A stretch of DNA of 64,000 nt from Pseudoalteromonas sp. P1-9 (GCF_001399975.1 NZ_LKBD01000001.1:213951-277950); one strand, 5' to 3'; positions 54,504 through 62,879 are shown, counted from the stretch's first letter. Notes: generated from the letters alone by a model not told the origin. Numbers and translations are program-made.

Positions 54504-55310
54504 ATGATAATTAAGTACTATTTACGTTTGCGCCCATTAGTTGCATTGAGTTTTCTGCTTTTTTGCAGTGCCCATTTATTTGCGGGAGATAGCCAAGAAG
54601 TACGCATTTTAGTTGACGATGATTACCCGCCTTACAGCTACATTGAAAATGGCAAAGTCAAAGGCATCTATATCGACTTTATACGCCAAGTGAGCCGAGA
54701 ACTTGCACCTAATTATCATATTCGTTTTTTGCCACTGCCATGGAAACGCGCATTAATGCTTATGGAACAAGGTAAAGAGCTTGCCATTTTGCCCCCTTAT
54801 AAACACCCTGAAACACGCCCCTTTATTTCTCATTATTCGGAAAAAATTGGATTAGAAGAAGTCGTAGTGTTGTGCCATAAAAATGTGCGATTAGTTGATT
54901 ATTTTTCTCAAAATAAAAACTCAAAGCCGCTTAGTTTAGGCATTAATGCGGGTTATATACTGCTCAATGATAAATATTCTAAAGCAGTTAAACTGGGCAC
55001 AATTTTGCTAGAAAGCAATAAGAGCACAGAGCATAATGTTGAAAAATTACTGAAACGGCGAATTGATTGTTATATAAATGATAAAACATCAACCTTGTTG
55101 GTGTTAAAAGATGCGTTAGCGCAAAATGATATGCCGAATAATGCCGATTTTATTGTTATGGAAACCATTTCTTCTCAATCTGCACATATTGGCTTTTCAA
55201 AAGAATATGTGCAGCATTTTACTGATTTTGAGTCGTTTTTGGCTGAGCTAAATAACGCCATTAAACAGATATCTAATCAGCAGCGAACGACTGACTCAGT
55301 TGATCAGTAA
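54504..55310 (+). CDS. Periplasmic solute-binding-like protein (SBP_bac_3)
   Basis: 268 aa. Signal peptide at about 8-28 (LVALSFLLFCSAHLFAG). Type-II binding-protein fold: VRILVDDDYPPYSYIENGKV, then KGIYIDFIRQVSRELAP and PLPWKRALMLMEQGKEL. No ABC permease nearby. It starts 6 bp after the porin stop without its own ribosome site, so it is translationally coupled. Probably binds the same class of compound as the porin/chemoreceptor cluster handles. Confidence 0.78.
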   Translation: MIIKYYLRLRPLVALSFLLFCSAHLFAGDSQEVRILVDDDYPPYSYIENGKVKGIYIDFIRQVSRELAPNYHIRFLPLPWKRALMLMEQGKELAILPPYKHPETRPFISHYSEKIGLEEVVVLCHKNVRLVDYFSQNKNSKPLSLGINAGYILLNDKYSKAVKLGTILLESNKSTEHNVEKLLKRRIDCYINDKTSTLLVLKDALAQNDMPNNADFIVMETISSQSAHIGFSKEYVQHFTDFESFLAELNNAIKQISNQQRTTDSVDQ

Positions 55311-55339
55311 ACTTAATCTATAAAGTGGTACATAAGGAT

Positions 55340-55714
55340 ATGATGTTTCTACTCTACATTTCAGCTTGCTTACTGTTACTTGTATCGTTTGCACACTCTT
55401 ACCTTGGAGAGCGTTACATTCTGATAAGGCTATTTAAGCGAGATAATTTACCTAAGCTTTTTGGTAACGATGATTTTACCAAACGCACATTGCGTTTTGC
55501 TTGGCATTTAACCTCGGTTACTTGGGTTGGTTTTGCCGCGATTTTGTTGACACTTGCAGAGCCAAACCCTAGTAAAGTTGCGCTGCTTTATATTATTGCA
55601 GTGACGTTTGCTATTCATTTTATTGTGGCATTAGTGGGCTCGAAAGCCAAACACTTGTCGTGGATGTTATTTGCGGTAGTTAGTATCTTGAGTGCGGTTG
55701 CGGCAAATAGTTAG
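55340..55714 (+). CDS. Four-helix membrane protein, unknown function
   Basis: 124 aa from ATG 55340, or 123 aa from ATG 55343, the better spaced from AAGGA. Helices at about 2-18, 50-68, 75-93 and 100-120, with a conserved-looking SYLGERYILIRLF after the first. Resembles small uncharacterised proteins of gammaproteobacteria. It begins about 30 bp after the binding-protein gene and ends at a bidirectional terminator. Confidence 0.65.
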   Translation: MMFLLYISACLLLLVSFAHSYLGERYILIRLFKRDNLPKLFGNDDFTKRTLRFAWHLTSVTWVGFAAILLTLAEPNPSKVALLYIIAVTFAIHFIVALVGSKAKHLSWMLFAVVSILSAVAANS

Positions 55715-55741
55715 CGTTGTGTTGTTTTTTGATTAGCGATA

Positions 55742-55766
55742 AAAATAGCGCGTTACGCGCTATTTT
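55742..55766. terminator. Bidirectional rho-independent terminator
   Basis: Perfect 12-bp stem AAAATAGCGCGT / ACGCGCTATTTT with a one-base centre, flanked by A- and T-runs. It sits between converging genes. Confidence 0.85.
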
Positions 55767-55790
55767 CAATTACCGTAAATTGGCTTTGCG

Positions 55791-56726
55791 TTAAACGTTA
55801 CACACGGCCGATTTTTCCCGTTTTTTTGCTGCGATTAAAGCGTTTTTAATTACTTGCTCTAACAATGTTTTATCGCTTCCAGGGCCAATAGTAAGTAATT
55901 TTGTTCCGGTGTCAGGTTTTCCGCGATAAGGTCTTACATATACTTCTCCGTCTGGGCAGCGCTCAAAATACACATAATGGGGCTCATCGGCGACAGTGGT
56001 ACAACCCTTTATGCGTAAAATGGTGCTAGGCAAAGCATCGCAAATGTCTTTTACACATAGGTAATCGGGTAAATGCGGTAAATCGGCCGAACTCGATGCC
56101 CAATGTGCTTTATGGTGGTCAAGTTTTATTGCTGTGTTGTTCAATGGCGCAATTTCAGGCAGCTGCGCAATATCCACATCAGCAAAGCTAATAATGTGAG
56201 CGCTTGAATTGATATTTTTGAGCTCGGCTTTTACGTGATTTATACGATTTGCATCTACTTTATCTTCATGGGTGAGCACTAAAATCGACGAGACTTGGAT
56301 TTGATTTGCTTCGAGCTCGTTATACTCATCGCGCTTTTGCCAATTGTTTACATCAACCACTGAAATTTGAATGGGCGCTAAAAAGCGCTCGTTTATACCA
56401 ACACCTAAAAAGCCCATTAATGAGCATGCGTCGGTAGTACCGTTTGCTTCAATAAAGGTAACGCCATTTTTACGTTCAGGTATGCGATTTACAGAATCTC
56501 TTAGTTCAGAAATACCGCTACAACAAATGCAGCTGCCACTTAAGGCTTTTAACCATTGTTTGTCTAATTTATCATTGAGCTGTGCGATATCTAACTCAGC
56601 AGTTTCATAGTCGTTAAGCACAATAAACGGCTGCCAAGATTGCGCTAGTGCATTATCGACTAGCTTTTTAAGTAAGGTTGTTTTGCCGGCTCCTAAGAAA
56701 CCAACAATAACTATAATTGCTTCCAT
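55791..56726 (-). CDS. COG0523 (CobW/ZigA-type) metal GTPase
   Basis: 311 aa. P-loop VGFLGAGKTTLL at 8-19, the metal motif SGSCICCSG at about 63-71 (CxCC), VDVNNWQ, and the guanine-specifying region LTHEDKVDANR in place of the usual NKxD. COG0523 GTPases move zinc, cobalt or nickel to client enzymes, and Zur-linked members serve zinc-starved cells. It is part of a minus-strand cluster with DUF1826, a dihydroorotase and a Zur-type regulator. The Asp-based G4 motif is atypical. Confidence 0.88.
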   Translation of the reverse strand: MEAIIVIVGFLGAGKTTLLKKLVDNALAQSWQPFIVLNDYETAELDIAQLNDKLDKQWLKALSGSCICCSGISELRDSVNRIPERKNGVTFIEANGTTDACSLMGFLGVGINERFLAPIQISVVDVNNWQKRDEYNELEANQIQVSSILVLTHEDKVDANRINHVKAELKNINSSAHIISFADVDIAQLPEIAPLNNTAIKLDHHKAHWASSSADLPHLPDYLCVKDICDALPSTILRIKGCTTVADEPHYVYFERCPDGEVYVRPYRGKPDTGTKLLTIGPGSDKTLLEQVIKNALIAAKKREKSAVCNV

Positions 56727-56752
56727 AAAATTCTCTAAATGAAGTGCGAAAT

Positions 56753-56764
56753 GGTATTAATACC
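56753..56764. promoter_or_regulatory. Candidate Zur-like palindrome before the COG0523 gene
   Basis: GGTATTAATACC within GAAATGGTATTAATACCTT, 27 bp upstream of the COG0523 start. Its left flank GAAATG matches that of the better site before the Zur gene. Suggestive only. Confidence 0.4.
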
Positions 56765-56843
56765 TTGCCATAATGGTTAACGCTAAACGCCAATTTTTAC
56801 CTGAGCTTGGCGTGTTAAATCGGTCGCTTTGGTTGAAGTAGCG

Positions 56844-57509
56844 TTAATCGATAAAATCGAGCGTGATTACTAGACGTTTTTCATTATTTATAACTTGAGG
56901 TGAACGATGAACTAGTGCCGCATCTTGATTATTTTGCCAGCCTGAACCTTTTAGCAATGCCACATCACCAGATTGCATTTGTTGTATGGCATTTTCATGC
57001 AAATACACGCCAGACTCATCATCGCTTAGGCCAACACTGGCTAAACCTAGCTTAGTGTAATCAACATCTTCAAAAGCGAGCCATTCAGTCGCAGGCCCGC
57101 CCAAGGTTGAAACCAATCGACACGGGATTTTGTCAACGTGGAATTTGGGACACATTGCTTTATCTAGCAAGGTTAGGCGCAGCCCAGCACGCTGTAATTC
57201 AAACAAGGTACAAAACATATCGAGCAATATTTGAATATGCTGACAAAGTGCGGGTTTATCGGCAAGGGCCTGATTTTCCAATAATTGCGCCATAACGTTG
57301 TCTGGTGTTGCCGCCAGCACCATATTTAAGTGTTCGCTACTTTGGCGCAAATCATTTGTTTGTTGTGTTGCGAGTTCGCTCAATTCGTTTTGCCAAATCG
57401 CTATGTTTACGTCGTCTTGATAAATATCCGCAAGGATATTTGGTTGTTCAGAAATGGCAGCGCGGCGGTAAAGCGCGGTGTTGTTTTCTAAAATGGCCTG
57501 ATTACTCAT
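56844..57509 (-). CDS. DUF1826 family protein (zinc-regulon associated)
   Basis: 221 aa. DUF1826 marks: DVNIAIWQNELS near 29-40, FCTLFELQRAGLRLTLLDKA, CPKFHVDKIPCRLVSTLGGP (Cys-His site), and LLKGSGWQNNQDAALVHRSP. Known only from comparative genomics, where it often sits beside COG0523 and Zur. The Cys/His pattern resembles a non-heme oxygenase-like cupin core, but no activity is established. AGGGG lies before the ATG. Confidence 0.8.
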   Translation of the reverse strand: MSNQAILENNTALYRRAAISEQPNILADIYQDDVNIAIWQNELSELATQQTNDLRQSSEHLNMVLAATPDNVMAQLLENQALADKPALCQHIQILLDMFCTLFELQRAGLRLTLLDKAMCPKFHVDKIPCRLVSTLGGPATEWLAFEDVDYTKLGLASVGLSDDESGVYLHENAIQQMQSGDVALLKGSGWQNNQDAALVHRSPQVINNEKRLVITLDFID

Positions 57510-57550
57510 AAGTTGCCCCTGTTAAGTCGGTTTATTTGCTAAAAATTGCG

Positions 57551-57566
57551 TGTCATAGGTATGACA
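57551..57566. promoter_or_regulatory. Palindrome TGTCATA-GG-TATGACA
   Basis: 7-bp perfect arms in the 71-bp gap between the dihydroorotase stop and the DUF1826 start. It could be a second-class Zur site or a terminator remnant. The match to the Zur box is weaker than at 59419. Confidence 0.35.
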
Positions 57567-57580
57567 AATACACGTTACAT

Positions 57581-58909
57581 TTAGCGGTTAAAAATTAGCG
57601 GCATTGCGCTGGTGGTGTCGTCAATAATGTCGCCATGGTTGTAAACGCATTGACCATTTACAAAGGTGTAGCGAATGCTATGCGAAAACTGATGCCCAGC
57701 AAATGGCGACCATGCACAGTGATAATGGGTGTTGTCGTGTGTTACCGCTTCGCTCGCGCAACAACTCACCACGGTTAGGTCGGCAAAGTAGCCTTCACGG
57801 ATAAAACCGCGTTCATTTATTTTGAAGCGTTTAGCTGGGTTATGAGCTGTTTTTTCAACAACTTGCTCAATAGTTAATGCGCCGCGTTTTACTTGGTCAA
57901 ATAAACTCAGCAGAGCATGTTGCACTAGTGGTAATCCTGCGGGTGCTTCACTATAGGGTGCTTGTTTTTCTTGCCATGTATGCGGTGCATGATCGGTGGC
58001 AATAATGTCTATTCGGCCGTCGTTTAACGCGTTTAATAAGGCGAGGCGATCATGTTCTGATTTAATTGCTGGATTACACTTAATTAAATTGCCAAGGCGG
58101 GTGTAATCATCTTGGTTAAACCATAAATGATGGACACAGGCTTCTGCGGTAATGTGTTTGTTATCGATGGATCCCGCTTCAAATAGTGTTAGCTCTTTGG
58201 CTGTTGTGATATGCAGTACATGCAAGTCGCTACTATATTTTTTAGCCAAATTTACCGCGTAAGAAGACGAAGCATAACAGGCTTCAACATCGCGAATAAT
58301 TGGATGGTCGTGAATCGTTAGCGGTCTATTTGCCAATCCTTTTAAATTGTTGGCAATAATATCGCCCTTTTCACAATGTGTGGCGATAAGCGTTGGGCAT
58401 TCTTTGAAAATCGCCTCAAGCGCGGCTGGGTGCTCTACTAATAAATCACCCGTTGATGCACCCATAAACACTTTTACACCACATACGGTTTTTGGGTCAC
58501 ACGCCTTAATTTGATCAAGGTTGTTAGGAGTCGCACCTAAGTAAAATGCGTAATTTGCCAGTGAATTGGCTGCGGCAATATCGCGTTTATGCCTTAACGC
58601 CGCATGATTTGTGGTTGCAGGGTTTACATTGGGCATTTCCATATAACTTGTAATACCGCCAGCTACCGCAGCGCGCGATTCGCTAGCGATGTTTGCTTTC
58701 CACTCAAGGCCTGGTTCGCGAAAATGAACTTGATCATCAATCATCCCCGGAAGTAACCAATCACCTTGTAAATCGATGACTTGTTCGTTTGGCTGTGCAT
58801 TAAGGTGTTTTTCGATGCGCTCTATGCGGCCTTTATTTATTCGTAAGTCGGCTTCAAATATGCTGTTTTCATTAACAATTTTGGCATTTTTTAAAAGAGT
58901 TAAATTCAT
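57581..58909 (-). CDS. Dihydroorotase-type amidohydrolase in the Zur cluster
   Basis: 442 aa. Amidohydrolase fold of the dihydroorotase group: GMIDDQVHFREPGLEWK (residues about 55-71), VKVFMGASTGDLLVEHP, ATHCEKGD, HVLHITTAKE and IIATDHAPHTW. The first metal His of the usual HxH pair is Gln here (DDQVHFR), as I recall from Bacteroidetes-type dihydroorotases. Forms carbamoyl aspartate/dihydroorotate for pyrimidine synthesis. Beside Zur, it is likely a back-up enzyme for zinc shortage. It starts 33 bp after the zur-type gene. Confidence 0.83.
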   Translation of the reverse strand: MNLTLLKNAKIVNENSIFEADLRINKGRIERIEKHLNAQPNEQVIDLQGDWLLPGMIDDQVHFREPGLEWKANIASESRAAVAGGITSYMEMPNVNPATTNHAALRHKRDIAAANSLANYAFYLGATPNNLDQIKACDPKTVCGVKVFMGASTGDLLVEHPAALEAIFKECPTLIATHCEKGDIIANNLKGLANRPLTIHDHPIIRDVEACYASSSYAVNLAKKYSSDLHVLHITTAKELTLFEAGSIDNKHITAEACVHHLWFNQDDYTRLGNLIKCNPAIKSEHDRLALLNALNDGRIDIIATDHAPHTWQEKQAPYSEAPAGLPLVQHALLSLFDQVKRGALTIEQVVEKTAHNPAKRFKINERGFIREGYFADLTVVSCCASEAVTHDNTHYHCAWSPFAGHQFSHSIRYTFVNGQCVYNHGDIIDDTTSAMPLIFNR

Positions 58910-58941
58910 TTATATTCCGCAAAAGTGTCAGTGTTAAAGGG

Positions 58942-59391
58942 TCAAGACGAACATGCTTGGCAAATGCCTTGAAATTCGTATTGAGGTGATTTGAGTTGAA
59001 ATCCGTGTTTTGCAATATGCTCACTTAATTCATTTGTGATGGTGTGGGGAATATGGATTTCGGTGACTTTTTGGCACACATTACAAATTAAAAATTGGCT
59101 GTGAGGATGATGTGATTGGCACTCTAAATGGGCACAGGCAATGTATTTGTTTACAAGGTCGAGCTTATGAACAAGGTTAACCGAAACGAGTAAATCGAGC
59201 GTGCGGTAAATTGACACTACAGGAATTGACAGTGAGAAATCATTCTCACAAAAATGTGCTAATTCGTAAGGTGAAAGCGCCCGATTAGCCAGCACTAAAG
59301 TATGGAAAATTTCCATGCGTTTTTGTGTTGCTTTTACACCTGCGAGTTTGAACCGCTTTTTCAGTTCGGCTTCCTTTTCAATTGATAACAT
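58942..59391 (-). CDS. zur: Fur family regulator, Zur-like
   Basis: 149 aa. Fur fold: KRFKLAGVKATQKRMEIFHT winged helix start, LSIPVVSIYRTLDLLVSVNL, His-rich HLECQSHHPHSQFLICNVCQ, and C-terminal GICQACSS. Two CxxC pairs (CNVC, CQAC) would hold the structural zinc. The Zur identity is inferred from its operon with COG0523, DUF1826 and a dihydroorotase and from the palindrome upstream. A Fur or PerR role is less likely. Confidence 0.82.
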   Translation of the reverse strand: MLSIEKEAELKKRFKLAGVKATQKRMEIFHTLVLANRALSPYELAHFCENDFSLSIPVVSIYRTLDLLVSVNLVHKLDLVNKYIACAHLECQSHHPHSQFLICNVCQKVTEIHIPHTITNELSEHIAKHGFQLKSPQYEFQGICQACSS

Positions 59392-59418
59392 TTTCGCCCC
59401 TGTTATGAATTATTGAAA

Positions 59419-59433
59419 TGTTATAATATAACA
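59419..59433. promoter_or_regulatory. Zur box
   Basis: Perfect 15-bp palindrome TGTTATAATATAACA inside GAAATGTTATAATATAACAAA, which matches the gammaproteobacterial Zur consensus as I know it. It lies 28 bp upstream of the zur start, so the cluster is probably autoregulated and switched on by zinc loss. Confidence 0.75.
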
Positions 59434-59524
59434 AAATAAATCAAAGGCAACATACACAGCGATTTAATGAAAATGTCGCTTTTATGGGGTAGGCTAGAAT
59501 TTATAACGAAAGGAGGCTTTTATA

Positions 59525-60925
59525 ATGGTTTCACGCAGGCAATTTACTAAAAATACCGTGACATTAGCGTTTATGGGGTTGAGCAGTAGTTTACTCGGCT
59601 GTGCAATTTCGCCGTCGAGTAATTCAAACCGTGCTAGCACCCCCAGTGTGCGCGGTTATGGTGATTTAGTTGAAGATCCAAAAGGGTTAATTGATCTGCC
59701 AAAAGGATTTAGTTACCGCGTTATATCTTCTTTGAATAATGAAATGAGTGATGGTTTAACGGTGCCCGATCGCGCCGATGGTATGGGCTGTTTTGCACTT
59801 GATGAAAACCGGGTTGCGCTTGTGCGCAATCATGAATTAAGCCCAAAGTATTTAGATGATGCATCAAATGAGATTAAACATCACGTAAGCGACCTTGCTT
59901 ATGACTCGCAACATAGCAAAGTTGCACTCCCCGGAGGGACCACTCACATCATTTATAATTTGCGTACGCAAAAAGTAGAGCGTGAGTTTTACAGTTTAGT
60001 TGGCACGATTCGAAATTGTGCGGGCGGCACAACGCCTTGGGGAAGTTGGCTAACATGTGAAGAGTCGGTGGCGACACCCGATGGTGAAATAAACAAATCT
60101 CATGGTTATGTATTTGAGGTGCCGGCAACTGCTACGGGCTTGATAGAGGCGAAACCACTTCGCGCTATGGGTCGCTTTAATCACGAAGCGGCTGCAGTTG
60201 ATCCGCGTACAGGCATTGTCTACCTTACAGAAGATAGAGGCGATAGTTTGTTTTATCGCTTTATTCCTAAAGTTAAAGAAAAATTGCACTTAGGTGGTCA
60301 ATTACAAGCACTTGTTTTTAAACACAGCAAACAGTTCGATACACGCAATTGGCAGTTAACCACTTTGCCACTTGCAAAGTGGTTTGAGGTGGAATGGATA
60401 AACCTTGATAACCCTGAAAGCCCAGAAGATGATCTGCGTAAACGCGGCTATGAAGCGGGCGCAGCGGTTTTTGCTCGTGGTGAGGGCATTCATTTTGGTG
60501 ATAACGAACTTTATTTTTGTTGCACCAATGGTGGTGCAAAGCAGCTTGGTCAAATAATGCGATATCAACCGTCTGCTTTTGAAGGTACGGATAACGAGGC
60601 AGAACACCCAGCGTTATTACAGCTGTTTTTAGAAAGTAGCGATAAATCACTATATAACTTTGGCGATAACTTAACGGTGATGCCAAATAGCCACTTATTG
60701 GTGTGTGAAGACCAATATAGTTTATTTCCTGATAACTATTTACGCGGTGTAACGCCAAGTGGGGCGGTTTATCCATTTGCCAAAATAAATATTAATACAG
60801 AGCCGGCAGGGGCGTGTTTTTCGCCAAATGGTGAGGTGTTATTTGTTAATTTGTATTCACCTACGCGCACATTGGCAATTAGAGGGCCTTGGCAAAATTT
60901 TATAAATGAAGCGGCCGAAGCATAA
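59525..60925 (+). CDS. PhoX/DUF839 family protein, Tat-exported
   Basis: 466 aa. N-terminus has a twin-Arg signal (SRRQFTK then TVTLAFMGLSSSLLGC), with a Cys that could be lipidated. PhoX features: DGMGCFALDENRVALVRNHE, NCAGGTTPWGSWLTCEES, GRFNHEAAAVDPRTGIVYLT, EDRGDSLFYRFIP and LFVNLYSPTRT. PhoX is a Ca/Fe-dependent alkaline phosphatase folded in the cytoplasm and exported by Tat. DUF839 members also include non-phosphatases. AAAGGAGG precedes the ATG. The next gene is a metallo-beta-lactamase. Confidence 0.85.
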   Translation: MVSRRQFTKNTVTLAFMGLSSSLLGCAISPSSNSNRASTPSVRGYGDLVEDPKGLIDLPKGFSYRVISSLNNEMSDGLTVPDRADGMGCFALDENRVALVRNHELSPKYLDDASNEIKHHVSDLAYDSQHSKVALPGGTTHIIYNLRTQKVEREFYSLVGTIRNCAGGTTPWGSWLTCEESVATPDGEINKSHGYVFEVPATATGLIEAKPLRAMGRFNHEAAAVDPRTGIVYLTEDRGDSLFYRFIPKVKEKLHLGGQLQALVFKHSKQFDTRNWQLTTLPLAKWFEVEWINLDNPESPEDDLRKRGYEAGAAVFARGEGIHFGDNELYFCCTNGGAKQLGQIMRYQPSAFEGTDNEAEHPALLQLFLESSDKSLYNFGDNLTVMPNSHLLVCEDQYSLFPDNYLRGVTPSGAVYPFAKININTEPAGACFSPNGEVLFVNLYSPTRTLAIRGPWQNFINEAAEA

Positions 60926-61002
60926 ACTGTTAACAACATAAGTTGACCTTTGGTGTTTGTTTTTGCAAGGTAATAGCTTTATTTCTCGTTACTGGTTTTT
61001 AC

Positions 61003-61749
61003 ATGTTTAGTTCAATTAATGCGCTGGGTAAATTTACCCTATATGTGCTTTTTATTATTAGCTTTAATCTTAACGCCGCGGATCCGAAATTAACGATAAA
61101 GCCAATACAAAATGGGGTTTATGAGCATATTTCCTATCAGCATGTTGGTCAGTGGGGTAATGTTGCTGCACGCGGGTTAGTTGTTGTTGACGATAAAGAG
61201 GCTTACATGATTGATACGCCTTGGTCGAACAGTGACACCGAAAAACTGATTAATTGGATAAAAGAGCAAGGGTTTACGCTGAAAGCCGCTGTTGTGACGC
61301 ATTTTCATCAAGATGCAAGTGGCGGATTAACTGCACTAAACCAGCGAAATATTCCGACTTATGCCTATAAAAAAACAAATCAATTATTGGAAAAGCATAA
61401 AGGGTTATCGGCGACACATATTATTGAAGAGGATAAGTTTTCGCTGCTCAAAGATAAAATAGAGGTATTTTATCCTGGTGGCGGGCATACCGCTGATAAT
61501 GTTGTGGTATGGCTTGAAAAGCCACAAATTCTCTTTGCAGGCTGTTTTGTAAAGGGGCTTAACAGTAAAAACTTGGGCAACCTTGAAGATGCGCGTGTTT
61601 CAACGTGGCCAACATCAATTGAAAATACGCTCACTACGTATCCGAATATCAAGCATGTATTTCCGGGCCACGGCCGCGCTGGCGATCAATCGTTACTACT
61701 TCATACCGCCAAACTAGCCAAAAACTACTTGGCAGAGCAAAATAAATAA
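61003..61749 (+). CDS. Subclass B1 metallo-beta-lactamase
   Basis: 248 aa from ATG 61003 (a TTG at 60943 would add 20 residues). 61003 gives a normal signal peptide ending FNLNAA and the usual B1 length. All six zinc ligands are present in B1 order: HFHQD (His100, His102, Asp104), His162 in GGGHTADN, Cys181 in AGCFVKG and His223 in FPGHGRAGD. IPTYAYKKTNQLL and NVVVWL are also B1-like (IMP/VIM side). The conserved Lys two residues after Cys181 that binds the substrate carboxylate is there. Should hydrolyse penicillins, cephalosporins and probably carbapenems. No mobile DNA adjoins it, so it looks chromosomal. Confidence 0.9.
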   Translation: MFSSINALGKFTLYVLFIISFNLNAADPKLTIKPIQNGVYEHISYQHVGQWGNVAARGLVVVDDKEAYMIDTPWSNSDTEKLINWIKEQGFTLKAAVVTHFHQDASGGLTALNQRNIPTYAYKKTNQLLEKHKGLSATHIIEEDKFSLLKDKIEVFYPGGGHTADNVVVWLEKPQILFAGCFVKGLNSKNLGNLEDARVSTWPTSIENTLTTYPNIKHVFPGHGRAGDQSLLLHTAKLAKNYLAEQNK

Positions 61750-61770
61750 TTAGCTCAGGGGCAATAATTT

Positions 61771-61793
61771 AAGCGCACTAAGGTGCGCTTTTT
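61771..61793. terminator. Rho-independent terminator
   Basis: Perfect 8-bp stem AAGCGCAC / GTGCGCTT, 4-base loop, then TTTTAT, 21 bp after the beta-lactamase stop. It overlaps the end of the converging HxlR gene. Confidence 0.85.
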
Positions 61794-62194
61794 ATATTTG
61801 CCAGCAAGTCATTAATTAGTTCTTCGCGGTCGTTTTTTATACGCGTTAAAAGCTGCTCTGGTAGGTTTAAATTCTCACCGTGTTTACTGCTCCACACAAT
61901 CATTTCAAGCAATATTGGCAAGGTATCTTTACCCGCTTGAGTAAGTGTATACAGCTTTTTTCGTTTATCGTTTTGCGCTGTTTGCTTACTTATAAAACCA
62001 ACATTTTCTAGTTTTTCTAGCCTGCTCGATAAAATATTTGTTGCCATTTTCTCTTCAGAGTTTTGTAGCTCCGAATAAGAATTTTTATTGAAGAAAATCA
62101 AATCCCTTAGGAGCAGTAAGCTCCATTTATCACCAAGGTGATCCAACACATTCGAGATAGGGCAAAGCGATCGTTTAGTCATAAGTATGCTCAT
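61778..62194 (-). CDS. HxlR family transcriptional regulator
   Basis: 138 aa. HxlR winged helix: CPISNVLDHLGDKWSLLLLR, DLIFFNKNSYSELQ, MATNILSSRLEKLENVGFIS, KLYTLTQAGKDTLPIL. The N-terminal Cys (CPIS, about residue 11) is the redox/aldehyde-sensitive Cys in HxlR/YodB-like members. The next in-frame ATG at 62182 (after GAGC) may be the true start. Divergent from a SnoaL-like gene across clear repeats. Confidence 0.87.
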   Translation of the reverse strand: MSILMTKRSLCPISNVLDHLGDKWSLLLLRDLIFFNKNSYSELQNSEEKMATNILSSRLEKLENVGFISKQTAQNDKRKKLYTLTQAGKDTLPILLEMIVWSSKHGENLNLPEQLLTRIKNDREELINDLLANIKSAP

Positions 62195-62221
62195 TGAATA
62201 AGTTTTAGAGAGTTTAATTTA

Positions 62222-62270
62222 CTTGCAAACTGCAAGCAAATAATTTAACTTGCAAAATGAAAGTTAAATT
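62222..62270. promoter_or_regulatory. Repeats between the HxlR and SnoaL genes (probable HxlR operator)
   Basis: ACTTGCAAA occurs twice as a direct repeat (62221-62229 and 62248-62256). CTTGCA-N3-TGCAAG (62222-62236) is an inverted repeat, and AATTTAACTT / AAGTTAAATT (62242-62251, 62261-62270) is a perfect 10-bp inverted repeat. These overlap the divergent promoters and fit HxlR binding. Confidence 0.65.
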
Positions 62271-62293
62271 TACAACTATATTCGAGAGTATTT

Positions 62294-62773
62294 ATGAACA
62301 AACCACATATTAGTGTTGCAGCGTTAATTAAGCCTCACTGGTCAGCACAAGACAGAGAAAAAGTTGAGGCCGTTATCGCCTTTGTTCAACTGATAATGAA
62401 TGACCATAATTTCGACGAAGTTACTAAGCAGTATGGCCAAAATAGTTACAAGCAACATAATCGCACCATCGCTGATAATATTGAGGGTGTAGTTAAAGCG
62501 GTAAGCGATCTTGTAAAAACGGCGCCGGAATTTAGTTATGATGTTAAACGTGCGTTTGTCGATGGGGATTACGTTATTATTCATTCGCATGCAACGCTCA
62601 AACGCAAACATCGTGGCGATGATACCCAAGGTTTTAATATTATTGATACATGGCGTTTAGAAAATGGCAAATTGGTTGAGCATTGGGATGCCGTGCAAGG
62701 TTTAAGTTTTTCGATGCGTCTTTATAGTTTGATGGTTGGCGGTAAAGTGCGTAATAGTAATGGCGTGTTTTAG
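62294..62773 (+). CDS. SnoaL-like polyketide cyclase/NTF2-fold protein
   Basis: 159 aa. NTF2-like fold with YGQNSYKQHNRTIADNIEGV, DGDYVIIHSHATLKRKHRGD, NIIDTWRLENGKLVEHWDAV. These SnoaL-like proteins (aldol cyclase relatives) bind small hydrophobic molecules; most have no proven activity. Divergent from the HxlR gene, so probably induced when that repressor is released, for instance by an electrophile or aldehyde. Confidence 0.82.
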   Translation: MNKPHISVAALIKPHWSAQDREKVEAVIAFVQLIMNDHNFDEVTKQYGQNSYKQHNRTIADNIEGVVKAVSDLVKTAPEFSYDVKRAFVDGDYVIIHSHATLKRKHRGDDTQGFNIIDTWRLENGKLVEHWDAVQGLSFSMRLYSLMVGGKVRNSNGVF

Positions 62774-62879
62774 TCTCTAGGTATTAACTTAAAGGTGTTA
62801 ACAGTAAAGATAACGTTCATTTAAAGCTGTTTAGATATAAAAATTCTTTTCTAACCATCAATAATGCGCTCTTGTTTAT

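Noticed and set aside
59525..61749. Possible mobile resistance island around the beta-lactamase
   Set aside because: No IS, integrase or inverted repeats flank it; codon use and neighbours look chromosomal.
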